DNA from: Tessaracoccus rhinocerotis
Lineage (GTDB): Bacteria > Actinomycetota > Actinomycetes > Propionibacteriales > Propionibacteriaceae
Reading direction: 5' to 3'
Assembly: GCF_007197885.1 (NCBI RefSeq)
Contig: NZ_VKKG01000004.1
Span: 310,001-374,000 of the forward strand
DNA length: 64,000 nt
Shown here: in pieces, positions 18,100 to 29,050 of the stretch
Numbering within the stretch: the stretch's first letter is position 1
Layout of the letters: each line of letters starts with the position of its first letter
Translations under genes and position numbers: made by a program
Notes under the pieces: model-generated
Told to the model about the DNA's origin: nothing
Seen by the model: the letters and a program-made list of their open reading frames with translations, nothing else
Databases searched by the model: none

Positions 18100-19548
18100 T
18101 TGCCACGTCCCGACTCCGCCAGATGGCTGCGCAACACCACCGCGGACGCCCCACACGGGTGGCTCTGGACCGCCGTCGGGGTGTTCGCGATCATCGTCGT
18201 GTCCCTGGCCACCGCCCTGGACATGAACGGCCTCCTGGAGCGCGGGGCCAGTTGGTGGCGGCCGCTGGTGACCATCCCGGCGCACTGCCTGCTGCTGGTC
18301 GCGTGGTGGCAACTCGGCCCGTCTTGGCGCCGGCCCCTGACGACCCTGGCGCTGTGGTGCGCCACGCTGCTGCTCGCGCCCCCGCTGCACAGCCGCGACG
18401 CGTTCTCCTACGCCGCGCAGGGCTGGCTGATCAACAACGGGCAGGACCCCTACGTCGTGGCCTCCGGGCAGGCGGGTGACGCCGGGCTGCTGGTGGGGGT
18501 GCACTGGTACGAGACGACGTCGGTCTACCCGCCGCTGTCGCTGGAGATCTTCCGGTTCATCTCGTGGCTGTTCGACGGCCACGTGTGGTGGAGCGTGATC
18601 GGGATGCGGCTGCCCAACCTCGTGGCCCTGGCCGTGCTCGCGTGGTGCCTGCCGAGGCTCGCGCGGCGCGTCGGTGTCTCCCGGACGACGGCGCTGTGGG
18701 CGGGACTGCTGAACCCGCTCGTGGTGGTCCAGTGGATCGGAGGCATCCACAACGACGCCATCATGGTGGCGCTCGTGGCGCTCGCGTGCCTGGTGGCCCA
18801 GGACCCGGCCTGGCGCGGCTACCGCGGCATGCTGGCCGGTGGCCTCGGCATCGGTGCGGCCATGCTGGTCAAGCAGTCCGGTGCCGTGGCGGGCGTCGCC
18901 GTCGTGGCCCTCGCCTGGGCCGCCGCGGTGCCGCACCTCGCGGAGCGCCGCCGGACCTGGTGGGCGCTCCTGCGCCGCGCCGCGGCTGCCGGCGGTGCGG
19001 CGGTGGGGGCCTTCCTCGCGTTCTCGTTCCTGTCCGGCTGGGGCCTGGGCTGGCGCAACCCCAGCGCGGGCAGCCCGCTGGAGGCCACCAGCAACTCGCC
19101 GGTGTCCTGGGTGGCGTCCTTCATCCGGTTCCGCGAATTGCTGCCCGACGAGACGGTCACCACGGTCCTGACCGGGCTGACGAGCGCCCTCATCGTCGCC
19201 GCCGTCGTGCTGCTCGTGGTCCGCTACGGACCCCACCCGCCCGACGAGGTGGGCAGGCCCTGGGTGATCGCCGTCGGGTCGCTGCTGGCGTTCGCCGTGC
19301 TCGGCCCGGCGACGCAGCCGTGGTACCTGACCTGGGCAGTGCCGTTCGTGGCCCTCGCGACCCCCCGGCTGTGCTCCCAGCACCTGTGGCTCGTGGCCGT
19401 GTGCGCCGCGTCGGTGATCCCCGCCCTGCAGGACCTCACCGCCCCCTACTTCTCCATGGTCATGCTGGCGGTGCCCTGCTGGTTGCTGTGGCGCCGGCTG
19501 GTCGCCGCGCGCGTGCCCGTCCTGCCCTCACCCCAGACCACGGTCTGA
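18100..19548 (+). CDS. MptB-like polyprenol-phosphomannose-dependent mannosyltransferase
   Basis: This 482-aa GT-C type protein has about 11-12 membrane helices. An acidic loop motif (HSRDAFSYAAQGWL, about residue 100) follows the first helices. YPPLSLEIFRFISW and the GGIHNDAIMVALVALA helix match the MptA/MptB family, which extends alpha-1,6-mannan cores of lipomannan-type glycolipids using polyprenyl-phosphomannose. Start TTG 18100 has an AGAGGAAGA site 11 nt upstream; a TAGGCT -10 candidate is at 18062-18067. No other mannan genes are adjacent. Confidence 0.78.
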   Translation: MPRPDSARWLRNTTADAPHGWLWTAVGVFAIIVVSLATALDMNGLLERGASWWRPLVTIPAHCLLLVAWWQLGPSWRRPLTTLALWCATLLLAPPLHSRDAFSYAAQGWLINNGQDPYVVASGQAGDAGLLVGVHWYETTSVYPPLSLEIFRFISWLFDGHVWWSVIGMRLPNLVALAVLAWCLPRLARRVGVSRTTALWAGLLNPLVVVQWIGGIHNDAIMVALVALACLVAQDPAWRGYRGMLAGGLGIGAAMLVKQSGAVAGVAVVALAWAAAVPHLAERRRTWWALLRRAAAAGGAAVGAFLAFSFLSGWGLGWRNPSAGSPLEATSNSPVSWVASFIRFRELLPDETVTTVLTGLTSALIVAAVVLLVVRYGPHPPDEVGRPWVIAVGSLLAFAVLGPATQPWYLTWAVPFVALATPRLCSQHLWLVAVCAASVIPALQDLTAPYFSMVMLAVPCWLLWRRLVAARVPVLPSPQTTV

Positions 19549-19593
19549 CCCGGCAATGGGCCGCGGACCGATTGCCCGCCCGGCGCAGTTGCA

Positions 19594-19599
19594 TAGGTT
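19594..19599 (+). promoter_or_regulatory. -10 box of the ABC ATPase gene, leaderless start
   Basis: TAGGTT with 6 nt to ATG 19606. Confidence 0.55.
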
Positions 19600-19605
19600 T
19601 GGTGC

Positions 19606-20613
19606 ATGAGCGTCGACCACCGGTGGAGCCGGACCCCCACGCAGTGGGCCGTGCGCACCAACGACCTGGCCAAGAGCTTCGGCCGCAACGTCGCCGTCGC
19701 CGGACTGGACCTGCACGTGCCCGTCGGCGCCGTCCACGGTCTTCTGGGGCCGAACGGCTCGGGCAAGACCACGACGCTGCGGATGCTGCTCGGCCTCGTG
19801 CACGCGGACCGGGGACAGATGGAGATCTTCGGCCTCCGCGTCCCCGAGCGGCTGCCGGAGGTGATCAACCGGGTGGGCGCCATCGTCGAGTCCCCGAAGT
19901 TCTACCCGTCGATCACGCTGCGCCGGAACCTGGAGATCCTGGCCATGTCGCTCGGCGTCAACCGCCGCCGGGTGACGGAGGTGCTGCTGGAGGTCGGCCT
20001 CGGTGGCCGCGGGGACAACCGGTTCCAGCAGTGCTCGCTCGGCATGAAGCAGCGGCTCGCGATCGCGGCCACGCTCCTCAAGGAACCCCAGCTGCTGATC
20101 TTCGACGAACCCACCAACGGCCTCGACCCGGCCGGCATCCACGAGATCCGAACCACCATGCGGGCCCTGGCCGAGGCCGGCCGCACCGTGCTGGTCTCCA
20201 GCCACGACCTCAGCGAGATCGAGCAGGTGGCCGACTCCGTCAGCGTCATCGGCCGCGGCCGCGTCATCGCCGAGGGCGAGCTGGCCGAGTTCCTCTCCGG
20301 CGACGAGGTCAACGTCGAGGTGGAGGTGGACAACAACGTCGTGGGGTCCGAGGCGCTGCGGCGCGCCGGGTTCCGCAGCACCCTGGTCGGCAGCCGGCTG
20401 CACGTGACCCGCGCCGACGGCGGACGCCCCGACCCGCGCGCGGTCGCCCGCACCCTGGCCGCCGTCGACCAGTACCCCAGCCACCTCGTGGTCTCCCGCG
20501 CGACGCTGGAGCAGGCCTACCTCGACCTGACCGCGGACGAGCACCTCAGCGCCACCCAGGGCCGTCCCACGACGGCGCAGCCGGGGCTGTTCGGCAAGGG
20601 AGTGGTCTCATGA
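19606..20613 (+). CDS. ABC transporter ATP-binding protein
   Basis: This 335-aa ATPase of the CcmA/NatA exporter type has Walker A GPNGSGKTT (about residue 46), an LGMKQR signature replacing LSGGQ, Walker B LLIFDEPTNGLDP and the switch His in SSHDLSE. About 100 extra residues at the C-terminus resemble the regulatory tail of bacitracin- or antibiotic-type ABC exporters. The stop overlaps the start of the permease (ATGA at 20610-20613), so they form one exporter. The substrate is unknown. Confidence 0.92.
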   Translation: MSVDHRWSRTPTQWAVRTNDLAKSFGRNVAVAGLDLHVPVGAVHGLLGPNGSGKTTTLRMLLGLVHADRGQMEIFGLRVPERLPEVINRVGAIVESPKFYPSITLRRNLEILAMSLGVNRRRVTEVLLEVGLGGRGDNRFQQCSLGMKQRLAIAATLLKEPQLLIFDEPTNGLDPAGIHEIRTTMRALAEAGRTVLVSSHDLSEIEQVADSVSVIGRGRVIAEGELAEFLSGDEVNVEVEVDNNVVGSEALRRAGFRSTLVGSRLHVTRADGGRPDPRAVARTLAAVDQYPSHLVVSRATLEQAYLDLTADEHLSATQGRPTTAQPGLFGKGVVS

Positions 20614-21530
20614 GCGACCTCGTAAGGGCCGAGTTCCTGCGGCTGGTGAGCCGCCGGGTCATGTGGATCCTGCTGGCCGGCGCCGTCGTGGTGGCCGCGC
20701 TGGTCGCCGTCAGCGCCAGCTCGGGCACCCGACCCTTGGACGCCGAGGACCACGCCCATGCACAGCTGCAGGCCGACGAGGCCAACGCATCCAACGTCCA
20801 GTACTGCAAGGACTTTCCGGAGGACTGCCCCGATCACGAGTTCGTCGCCGCCGACTTCCTGCGCCAGCCCCTGGACTACGAGCCCTACATCCGCGGCGTG
20901 ACGGACGGCGGACTGCTGTTCGTGGCGTTCGGCGCGGTCCTGGCCGCGGCGCTCATCGGTGGTGAGTTCCGCTCCGGGTCCATCTCGACCCAGCTGACCT
21001 TCACCCCCCGCCGCACACCGCTGATGGCTGCGAAGCTGCTGGCGGCCACCACCGGGGCGGTGTCCCTCACCGCCGTCTACTTCACCACCGGGACCGTGAT
21101 CGGGACCATATCCTTCCTGATGGTGCGCGGGGCAGGGGACCTCACCGCCACGGCGGCCATGCCCCTGATGATGCTTCGCATGCTGCTGGCGGCCCTGCTG
21201 GTCTCCGCCTTGGCGGCGGCCCTCACGTTCGTCGTCGGGTCCACCCTCCTGGCCGTGGGGCTCGGGCTGCTGGCCGTGGTGGCCTCGGAGATCCTCTCCT
21301 TCGACCCGTACAGCTTCGTCTCCGCCTGGCTGTGGCTGCTGCCGATGCCCAACCTCATGACCATCCTGTACACCGACTACGAGTACACGCGCTACGACCC
21401 GGTACTGATGGAGCACGTGCCCGTAGTGGCGATGGGCTTCGGGCAGGCGGTGGTCTACGGGGTGGTGCTGGTGCTGGTGACGGCCGTCGTGGGCGCGATC
21501 GTGTTCCGCCGCCGGGACCTGCTGCGCTGA
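20610..21530 (+). CDS. ABC transporter permease, ABC-2 type
   Basis: This 306-aa permease has a first helix at residues 18-38, an extracytoplasmic loop with two Cys (about 65-75) and then about five helices. FRSGSISTQLTFTPRRTPLM is the coupling region typical of ABC-2 exporters. It overlaps the ATPase gene by 4 nt and is certainly its partner. A stress, lipid or antimicrobial export role is a guess from the family. Confidence 0.88.
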   Translation: MSDLVRAEFLRLVSRRVMWILLAGAVVVAALVAVSASSGTRPLDAEDHAHAQLQADEANASNVQYCKDFPEDCPDHEFVAADFLRQPLDYEPYIRGVTDGGLLFVAFGAVLAAALIGGEFRSGSISTQLTFTPRRTPLMAAKLLAATTGAVSLTAVYFTTGTVIGTISFLMVRGAGDLTATAAMPLMMLRMLLAALLVSALAAALTFVVGSTLLAVGLGLLAVVASEILSFDPYSFVSAWLWLLPMPNLMTILYTDYEYTRYDPVLMEHVPVVAMGFGQAVVYGVVLVLVTAVVGAIVFRRRDLLR

Positions 21531-21550
21531 GCCGTCGGCGCCGGTCCCGG

Positions 21551-21556
21551 TAGGGT
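21551..21556 (+). promoter_or_regulatory. -10 box of thrC, leaderless start
   Basis: TAGGGT with 7 nt to GTG 21564. This argues for GTG 21564 over the in-frame GTG 21555, which overlaps the box. Confidence 0.55.
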
Positions 21557-21563
21557 GTCGTCC

Positions 21564-23003
21564 GTGCGCTACATCTCCACCAGGGCCAATTCCACGTCCG
21601 AGGGCCGCCAGTTCTGCGACATCCTGCTCGAGGGCCTCGCGCCCGACGGCGGACTTTACCTGCCCGAGTCGTACCCGCAGGTCGGCGCCGAACAGCTGGC
21701 TGCCTGGCGTGAGCTGCTGCGCACCGACGGCTACGCCGCGCTCGCCTTCGAGGTCGCGTCCCTGTTCGTCGACGACATCCCCGCGGCAGACCTGCGCGGC
21801 ATCGTCGAGCGCGCCTACGAGCCCGACAAGTTCATCGATCCGGCCATCGTTCCGGTCACGCAGCTGCCCGACGGGCTGTGGCTGGCGCATCTGTCCAACG
21901 GGCCCAGCGCCGCGTTCAAGGACATGGCGATGCAGCTGCTCGGCGAGCTCTTCGAGTACGAGCTCGAACGCCGCGGCGCCACCATCACGATCCTCGGGGC
22001 CACCTCGGGGGACACCGGCTCGGCGGCAGAGTACGCGCTGATGGGCAAGCCCGCCGTCCAGGTGTTCATGCTGTCCCCGCTGGGCCGCATGACGCCCTTC
22101 CAGCAGGCCCAGATGTTCTCCATCGACGACCCGGGCATCACCAACATCGCCGTCGCGGGCGTCTTCGACGACTGCCAGGACATCGTCAAGGAGATCAACT
22201 CCGACGCCGCGTTCAAGCAGCAGTACGCCGTCGGCGCCGTGAACTCCATCAACTGGGGCCGGGTGCTGGCCCAGGTGGTCTACTACTTCGCCGCGTTCCT
22301 GCAGGTCTCGGCCGACGGCGCTCCTGTCAGCTTCGCGGTGCCGTCGGGCAACTTCGGCAACATCGCCGCGGGCCACATCGCCCGGATGATGGGACTGCCG
22401 ATCCACCGCCTGGTGCTGGCCACCAACGAGAACGACGTCCTGGACGAGTTCTTCCGCACCGGCCGCTACCGGGTGCGCGGCTCCGCGGAGACGCACGAGA
22501 CGTCGTCGCCGTCGATGGACATCTCTAAGGCCTCGAACTTCGAGCGCTTCGTCGCCGACCTCCTGGAGCGCGACGGTGAGCGCGTGGCCATCCTGTTCGG
22601 CAAGGAACTGCGGGCCACCGGCCAGTTCGACCTCTCCGACGAGCCCGGGTTCGTGGAACAGGTGGAGCGGTTCGGGTTCGTCAGTGGTTCCTCGACCCAC
22701 GCGGACCGGCTGGCGCGCATCCGCGAGACGCACGCCGCTGACGGCACGATGATCGACCCCCACACCGCCGACGCCGTCCACGTCGCCCGCACGCTGCTCG
22801 CCTCCGGTGAGCTGGACGGGCCGGTGGTGGCGCTCGAGACGGCGCTGCCCGTCAAGTTCTCGGGGACCATCACCGAGGCGCTCGGGATCGTCCCGCCCCG
22901 CCCGCCGGTGTTCGAGGGCATCGAGGACCTGCCCCGTCACGTCGTCGAGGCCCCCAACGACGCCGAGGCGATCAAGGCGCTGATCCGCGCGAAGCTCGAC
23001 TGA
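21564..23003 (+). CDS. thrC: Threonine synthase
   Basis: This 479-aa PLP enzyme converts O-phosphohomoserine to threonine. It begins VRYISTRANS, the normal start for the long bacterial/yeast-type ThrC. The PLP lysine is in GPSAAFKDMAMQ (about residue 118), and the phosphate/PLP loop is GATSGDTGSAAEYA. Length is normal. The adjacent GTG 21555 would add three residues but lies within the -10 box. It is not next to hom or thrB, so it is transcribed separately. Confidence 0.95.
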   Translation: MRYISTRANSTSEGRQFCDILLEGLAPDGGLYLPESYPQVGAEQLAAWRELLRTDGYAALAFEVASLFVDDIPAADLRGIVERAYEPDKFIDPAIVPVTQLPDGLWLAHLSNGPSAAFKDMAMQLLGELFEYELERRGATITILGATSGDTGSAAEYALMGKPAVQVFMLSPLGRMTPFQQAQMFSIDDPGITNIAVAGVFDDCQDIVKEINSDAAFKQQYAVGAVNSINWGRVLAQVVYYFAAFLQVSADGAPVSFAVPSGNFGNIAAGHIARMMGLPIHRLVLATNENDVLDEFFRTGRYRVRGSAETHETSSPSMDISKASNFERFVADLLERDGERVAILFGKELRATGQFDLSDEPGFVEQVERFGFVSGSSTHADRLARIRETHAADGTMIDPHTADAVHVARTLLASGELDGPVVALETALPVKFSGTITEALGIVPPRPPVFEGIEDLPRHVVEAPNDAEAIKALIRAKLD

Positions 23004-23031
23004 ACGCAACCTCCTCGTAACGCCGTGGGCC

Positions 23032-23037
23032 TAGGCT
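23032..23037 (+). promoter_or_regulatory. -10 box of nadE, leaderless start
   Basis: TAGGCT with 7 nt to ATG 23045. Confidence 0.55.
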
Positions 23038-23044
23038 GGTCCAC

Positions 23045-23872
23045 ATGCGTGAACTACAGTCCCGGATCATCGCGGAGATGGGCGTACGCCCGGAGATCGA
23101 CCCCGAGGCGGAGGTGCACCGCCGCATCGGCTTCCTGTGCGACTACGTGCGTGCCACCGGCACGGGCGGCTTCGTGCTGGGGATCTCCGGGGGCGTCGAC
23201 TCCACCCTCGCCGGCCGCATGGCCACCCTCGCGGTGGACCGGTTGCGCGCCGACGGCGTCGAGGCCGACTTCGTCGCGGTGCGGCTGCCCCACGGCGTGC
23301 AGGCCGACGAGGCCGACGCCGTCGCCGCCATGGACTTCATCGGCGCCCAGAGCGAGGTGACGCTCAACATCGCCGCCGCCGTCAACGGCCTCGAGCAGGG
23401 CTTCGAGGACGCCACCGGCCGCGACATCGCGGACTTCAACCGCGGCAACGTCAAGGCCCGGATCCGGATGGTCGCCCAGTACGCGCTGGCGGGGGAGCGC
23501 AACCTGCTGGTCATCGGCACGGACCACGGCGCGGAGTCGGTGGTCGGGTTCTTCACCAAGTTCGGCGACGGCGGGGCCGACATCCTGCCCCTGTTCGGGC
23601 TGAACAAGCGGCAGAACCGGCAGCTGCTCCAGTACCTGGGCTCGCCCGAGGCGCTGTGGCGCAAGGTCCCCACGGCCGACCTGCTCGACGGGCAGCCGCT
23701 GCGCACCGACGAGGACGAGCTGGGCATCTCCTACGACAGCATCGACGACTACCTCGAGGGGCGGGAGGTCCCGGGCGACGTCGCGGACAGGATCGAGGCG
23801 AAGTACCTGCTCACCCGCCACAAGCGAACGGTTCCCGTGACTGTTCTCGACGACTGGTGGCGCCCGGCCTGA
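23045..23872 (+). CDS. nadE: Ammonia-dependent NAD+ synthetase
   Basis: This 275-aa enzyme makes NAD+ from deamido-NAD+, ATP and ammonia. The ATP pyrophosphatase P-loop GISGGVDSTL is near residue 45. FNRGNVKARIRM, GTDHGAESVVGFFTKFGDG and the C-terminal KRTVPVTVLDDWWRP follow, as in E. coli- and Bacillus-type NadE. It lacks the glutaminase domain of the large mycobacterial form, so it depends on free ammonia. Confidence 0.95.
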   Translation: MRELQSRIIAEMGVRPEIDPEAEVHRRIGFLCDYVRATGTGGFVLGISGGVDSTLAGRMATLAVDRLRADGVEADFVAVRLPHGVQADEADAVAAMDFIGAQSEVTLNIAAAVNGLEQGFEDATGRDIADFNRGNVKARIRMVAQYALAGERNLLVIGTDHGAESVVGFFTKFGDGGADILPLFGLNKRQNRQLLQYLGSPEALWRKVPTADLLDGQPLRTDEDELGISYDSIDDYLEGREVPGDVADRIEAKYLLTRHKRTVPVTVLDDWWRPA

Positions 23873-23873
23873 G

Positions 23874-23879
23874 TAGAAT
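23874..23879 (+). promoter_or_regulatory. -10 box of the DUF1707 gene, leaderless start
   Basis: TAGAAT with 7 nt to ATG 23887; it overlaps the nadE stop region. Confidence 0.55.
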
Positions 23880-23886
23880 CGACGCC

Positions 23887-24510
23887 ATGTCTGACCACCC
23901 GGTGCCCCGCAAGCGCGTCCGCGCCAGCGACGAGGAGCGTGACGCGGTCCTGAGTGTGCTCCAGCAGGCCCACGCCGCGGGTCGGTTGAGCGTCGAGGAG
24001 CTCGGGGAGCGGCAGGACCTGGCGCTCCAGATCCGCTACACCGACGAGGTCTCGGACCTGGTCGAGGACCTCCCCGAGGGGAGCCACCTGCTGCCCACCC
24101 TCGGCGCCGCGGGAGCGCCGTCGCCGTCGGTGCGCTCGGCGGTGCCGCCGCCGGTCGCGGCCTCGCCCGAGTCCGTGTCGATGTCCGTGATGTCCGGCAA
24201 GACCGTCGACATCGCGCCCGGGACGGTGCTGTACCGCAACTTCGCCTGGTGGGGCGGCGACGACATCTACCTCGGCGACGCGATGGGGCCCGGGGTGGTC
24301 ATCACCCTCGAACTGCACTGCATCATGGCGGGCCACAACATCTACGTGCCCGAGGGCGTCCGAGTCATCGACGAGTCGCTGGCGATCATGGCCGGCAACG
24401 ACGTCGATGGGGAAGCCAAGGGAGACGGCTCCAACGGGACCCTCGTCATCAAGGGGTTCCTGTGGTGGGCCGGCAGCGACGTGAAGCTGCAGAGGCAGCA
24501 GAGGAACTGA
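23887..24510 (+). CDS. DUF1707 domain protein with LiaF-like C-terminus
   Basis: This 207-aa protein starts with a DUF1707 domain (residues 8-60). Its key motif is RASDEERDAVLSVLQQAHAAGRLSVEEL with two or three arginine-rich turns, common in actinobacterial envelope proteins. After a Pro/Ala/Ser linker comes a beta-rich region (about 100-205) similar to the C-terminal part of LiaF/YvqF-type proteins, with no membrane helix. The role is unknown; the family is often near signalling or cell-wall genes. The stop overlaps the next start. Confidence 0.8.
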   Translation: MSDHPVPRKRVRASDEERDAVLSVLQQAHAAGRLSVEELGERQDLALQIRYTDEVSDLVEDLPEGSHLLPTLGAAGAPSPSVRSAVPPPVAASPESVSMSVMSGKTVDIAPGTVLYRNFAWWGGDDIYLGDAMGPGVVITLELHCIMAGHNIYVPEGVRVIDESLAIMAGNDVDGEAKGDGSNGTLVIKGFLWWAGSDVKLQRQQRN

Positions 24511-25268
24511 TGGACCTGCGCCCCGCCGCGGCCGCGGTGCTCACCGCCGCGCTGCTCGCTTCCTGCGCCTGGGCGCCGTCCGCGGCCGGCCCGGACGCCG
24601 GCGAGTTCTTCGACGCTCCGGACGCCGTCGCGCTGGCCGAGGCCGTCGCCGTCGGTGACGCCGACGAGGTGGCCCGGCTGGTGTCCGAGGGGGCCGACCC
24701 GGACGCCAAGGGGGAGGCCGACCTGACGATGCTGCAATGGGCCATCAGGGTGGCCAACGCCGACGGCCTCGTCTCCCTGCTCGACAGCGGAGCGGATCCG
24801 GACCTCAACGGAGTGGCGGGCAGGACGCCGTTGGAGGACACCGTCGACGTGGACACCACCGACGCGGTCGCCGAGCTGATGATCCCGCTGCTGCTCGAGG
24901 CTGGCGCGGACCCGAGCGGTCGCAACACGATCACCGGCGAGGCGCCCCTCTCGGTCGCCTGCGTCACGTCGTCGGACGCCGCCATCGGGCTGCTGGTGGA
25001 GGCCGGCGCAGACCTCGACGCCGCCGACTTCAACGGTTCCCGGGCCCTGCACGCCTGCGCCCGCGTGAACCGGGGCGCCCAGCTGCTCGTCCTGCTGGAG
25101 GCCGGCGCCGACCCGCTTGCGACCCTGGGCCGCGGCACCACGTTCCAGGACTTCTACTTCGGCTACGACCGCGAGCTCCTCAACGAGCGCGCGCTCGCCG
25201 AACGGGACGCGGTGATCGCCTGGCTCGAGGAGCACGACGTGCCCGTGAACCCGGAGGCGTACGCGTGA
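24510..25268 (+). CDS. Ankyrin-repeat lipoprotein
   Basis: This 252-aa protein has a lipoprotein signal (about residues 1-18, lipobox LLASC). Five to six ankyrin-type repeats follow (about 40-200), recognised by recurring GADPDAKGE, SGADPDLNG, AGADPSGRN, AGADLDAAD and AGADPLATL turns. It would be anchored on the outer face of the membrane as a protein-binding scaffold. ATG 24510 overlaps the previous stop (TGATG), so it is coupled to the DUF1707 gene. No partner can be named. Confidence 0.85.
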   Translation: MDLRPAAAAVLTAALLASCAWAPSAAGPDAGEFFDAPDAVALAEAVAVGDADEVARLVSEGADPDAKGEADLTMLQWAIRVANADGLVSLLDSGADPDLNGVAGRTPLEDTVDVDTTDAVAELMIPLLLEAGADPSGRNTITGEAPLSVACVTSSDAAIGLLVEAGADLDAADFNGSRALHACARVNRGAQLLVLLEAGADPLATLGRGTTFQDFYFGYDRELLNERALAERDAVIAWLEEHDVPVNPEAYA

Positions 25269-25299
25269 GCATGGGGGACCACCCTGAAACCACCCGGAG

Positions 25300-25318
25300 T
25301 TGAGCCTGGTGCGCTCAA
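25300..25318. promoter_or_regulatory. HAIR operator 1 (HspR site)
   Basis: TTGAG-N9-CTCAA matches the core of the HspR inverted repeat (CTTGAGT-N7-ACTCAAG). It lies about 90 nt upstream of dnaK. Confidence 0.75.
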
Positions 25319-25351
25319 TCCTGTTTGAGATGAGCCGCTCGCTGTGGCAAG

Positions 25352-25372
25352 GTTGAGCCATACCCACTCAAG
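25352..25372. promoter_or_regulatory. HAIR operator 2 (HspR site)
   Basis: GTTGAGC-N7-ACTCAAG deviates from the HAIR consensus at only two outer positions. It is 35 nt before dnaK. An extra TTGAG half site is at 25325-25329. Confidence 0.85.
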
Positions 25373-25407
25373 GGACCCACATCTTCGCACACAAGAGGAG
25401 TAACCCC

Positions 25408-27278
<1,871 letters not shown>

Positions 27279-27282
<4 letters not shown>

Positions 27283-27857
27283 CCAACTCCCACGAGGAAG
27301 TCGTCGGCCCACTGCCGCACGAGGAGCCCGAGACCGCCGCCGAGCAGCCGCTCGAGGGCAACCTCGAGCAGCCCGCCGAGTCCGAGTCCGTGGCAGCCGA
27401 CTCCCCCGCCGCGGAGGCGGGGGAGGCGGTGACGGACTGGGAGGCGGTTGCGGCCGAGCGCACCGAGGACCTGCAGCGCATCACCGCGGAGTACGTGAAC
27501 TACAAGCGTCGCGTGGACCGCGACCGCAACCTCGCCCGGCAGGCCGGCGTCGAGGCAGTGGTCACGGACCTGATGCCGGTGCTGGACAGCATCGCGCTGG
27601 CCCGCACCCATGACGACCTGGCGGGTGGCTTCAAGCTCGTCGCCGACGAGCTCGAGAAGGTCACCGGCAAGTACGGTCTGGTGGCCTTCGGTGAGGTCGG
27701 CGAGGAGTTCGACCCCAACCGGCACGACGCCCTGATGGAGATCCCGATCGAGGGTGGCGTCACCGTCACCACCGTTTCCCAGGTGATGCAGCAGGGCTAC
27801 GCCATCGGCGAGCGGGTCATCCGCCCCGCCCGAGTCGGCGTCGCCAACCCGTCATAA
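27279..27857 (+). CDS. grpE: Nucleotide exchange factor GrpE
   Basis: This 192-aa exchange factor releases ADP from DnaK. An acidic disordered N-terminus (1-60), a long helix ([20 protein letters not shown]) and a beta domain ending in [21 protein letters not shown] are present. GTG 27279 overlaps the dnaK stop by 4 nt (GTGA), a coupled start. Confidence 0.97.
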
Positions 27858-27890
27858 TCACAACAGCTTGACGTTCGAGGAGGTCGCCCA

Positions 27891-29045
27891 GTGAGTACCA
27901 AGGACTGGATCGAGAAGGACTACTACAAGATTCTGGGCGTCTCCAAGAACGCGAGCGAGGACGAGATCAAGAAGGCGTTCCGCAAGATCGCCCGGAACAA
28001 CCACCCGGACCAGAACCCGGGTGACAAGGCAGCCGAGGCCCGCTTCAAGGAGGCCTCGGAGGCCAACTCCGTGCTTGGCGACCCGGCCAAGCGCAAGGAG
28101 TACGACGAGGCACGCAGCCTCTTCGGTGGCGGCGGGCTGCGCTTCGGCCGGCCCGGCACCACCCCCGGCGGCGGCGGGTTCGAGGACCTGTTCCGCAATG
28201 CCGGCACCGGTACTGCCGGTGGTTTCGGGGACCTGTTCGGCAACCTGTTCAACAACGACGGGCCGCAGCGCCGCGCCTCGACGCGCGGGCCCCGTCGCGG
28301 TGCCGACGTCGAGGGCGAGGTCAAGCTCAGCTTCGAGCAGGCGGTGGAGGGCACGACGGTTTCCATGCGGTTCCCGTCGGACAACCCCTGCCCCTCGTGC
28401 CGCGGCACCGGCGCGAAGGCCGGGACCCTGCCCAAGGTGTGCCCCACCTGTGAGGGCTCCGGCATGCAGAGCGCTGCCGCCGGCGGCGTGTTCTCGATGA
28501 GCGAGCCGTGCGTCGACTGCCTCGGCCGCGGCCTCCTGGTGGAGGATGCGTGCCCCGACTGTGGCGGCTCCGGTCGAGCCAGGTCCGCGCGGTCCATGAA
28601 CGTCAGGATCCCCGCAGGCGTTGGCGACGGCCAGCGCATCCGCGTCAAGGGCAAGGGCGCCGCCGGAGAGAACGGTGGCGCCGCCGGCGACCTGTACGTC
28701 ACCGTCCACGTCACGCCGCACAAGATCTTCGGTCGCAGCGGCAGCAACCTCACGCTGGAGGTGCCCGTCACGTTCGCGGAGGCCTCCCTCGGCGCCGAGA
28801 TCACCATCCCGACGCTGTCCGGCTCCAACCTCAAGCTCCGGATCCCGCCGAACACCCCCAACGGCCGCACGATGCGTGTCCGCGGCAAGGGTGCGCGCAA
28901 GTCCGACGGCACGATGGGCGACCTGCTGGTCACCATCGAGGTCCAGGTGCCCGACCACCTCAGCGAAGCGGCCAAGGCGGCCCTGCTCGAGTACACCGAG
29001 AAGTCGGGCCAGGAAGACCCACGGGCCGCCCTGTTCGGGAGCTGA
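27891..29045 (+). CDS. dnaJ: Chaperone DnaJ
   Basis: This 384-aa type I Hsp40 has a J domain (1-70) with HPD in NNHPDQNPG, a Gly/Phe-rich region (about 80-130) and four zinc motifs (CPSCRGTG, CPTCEGSG, CVDCLGRG, CPDCGGSG; about 165-230). Two beta C-terminal domains complete it. Start GTG 27891 follows GAGGAGG. It is in the dnaK operon and is the DnaJ1 type of actinobacteria. Confidence 0.97.
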   Translation: MSTKDWIEKDYYKILGVSKNASEDEIKKAFRKIARNNHPDQNPGDKAAEARFKEASEANSVLGDPAKRKEYDEARSLFGGGGLRFGRPGTTPGGGGFEDLFRNAGTGTAGGFGDLFGNLFNNDGPQRRASTRGPRRGADVEGEVKLSFEQAVEGTTVSMRFPSDNPCPSCRGTGAKAGTLPKVCPTCEGSGMQSAAAGGVFSMSEPCVDCLGRGLLVEDACPDCGGSGRARSARSMNVRIPAGVGDGQRIRVKGKGAAGENGGAAGDLYVTVHVTPHKIFGRSGSNLTLEVPVTFAEASLGAEITIPTLSGSNLKLRIPPNTPNGRTMRVRGKGARKSDGTMGDLLVTIEVQVPDHLSEAAKAALLEYTEKSGQEDPRAALFGS

Positions 29046-29050
29046 TCCCC

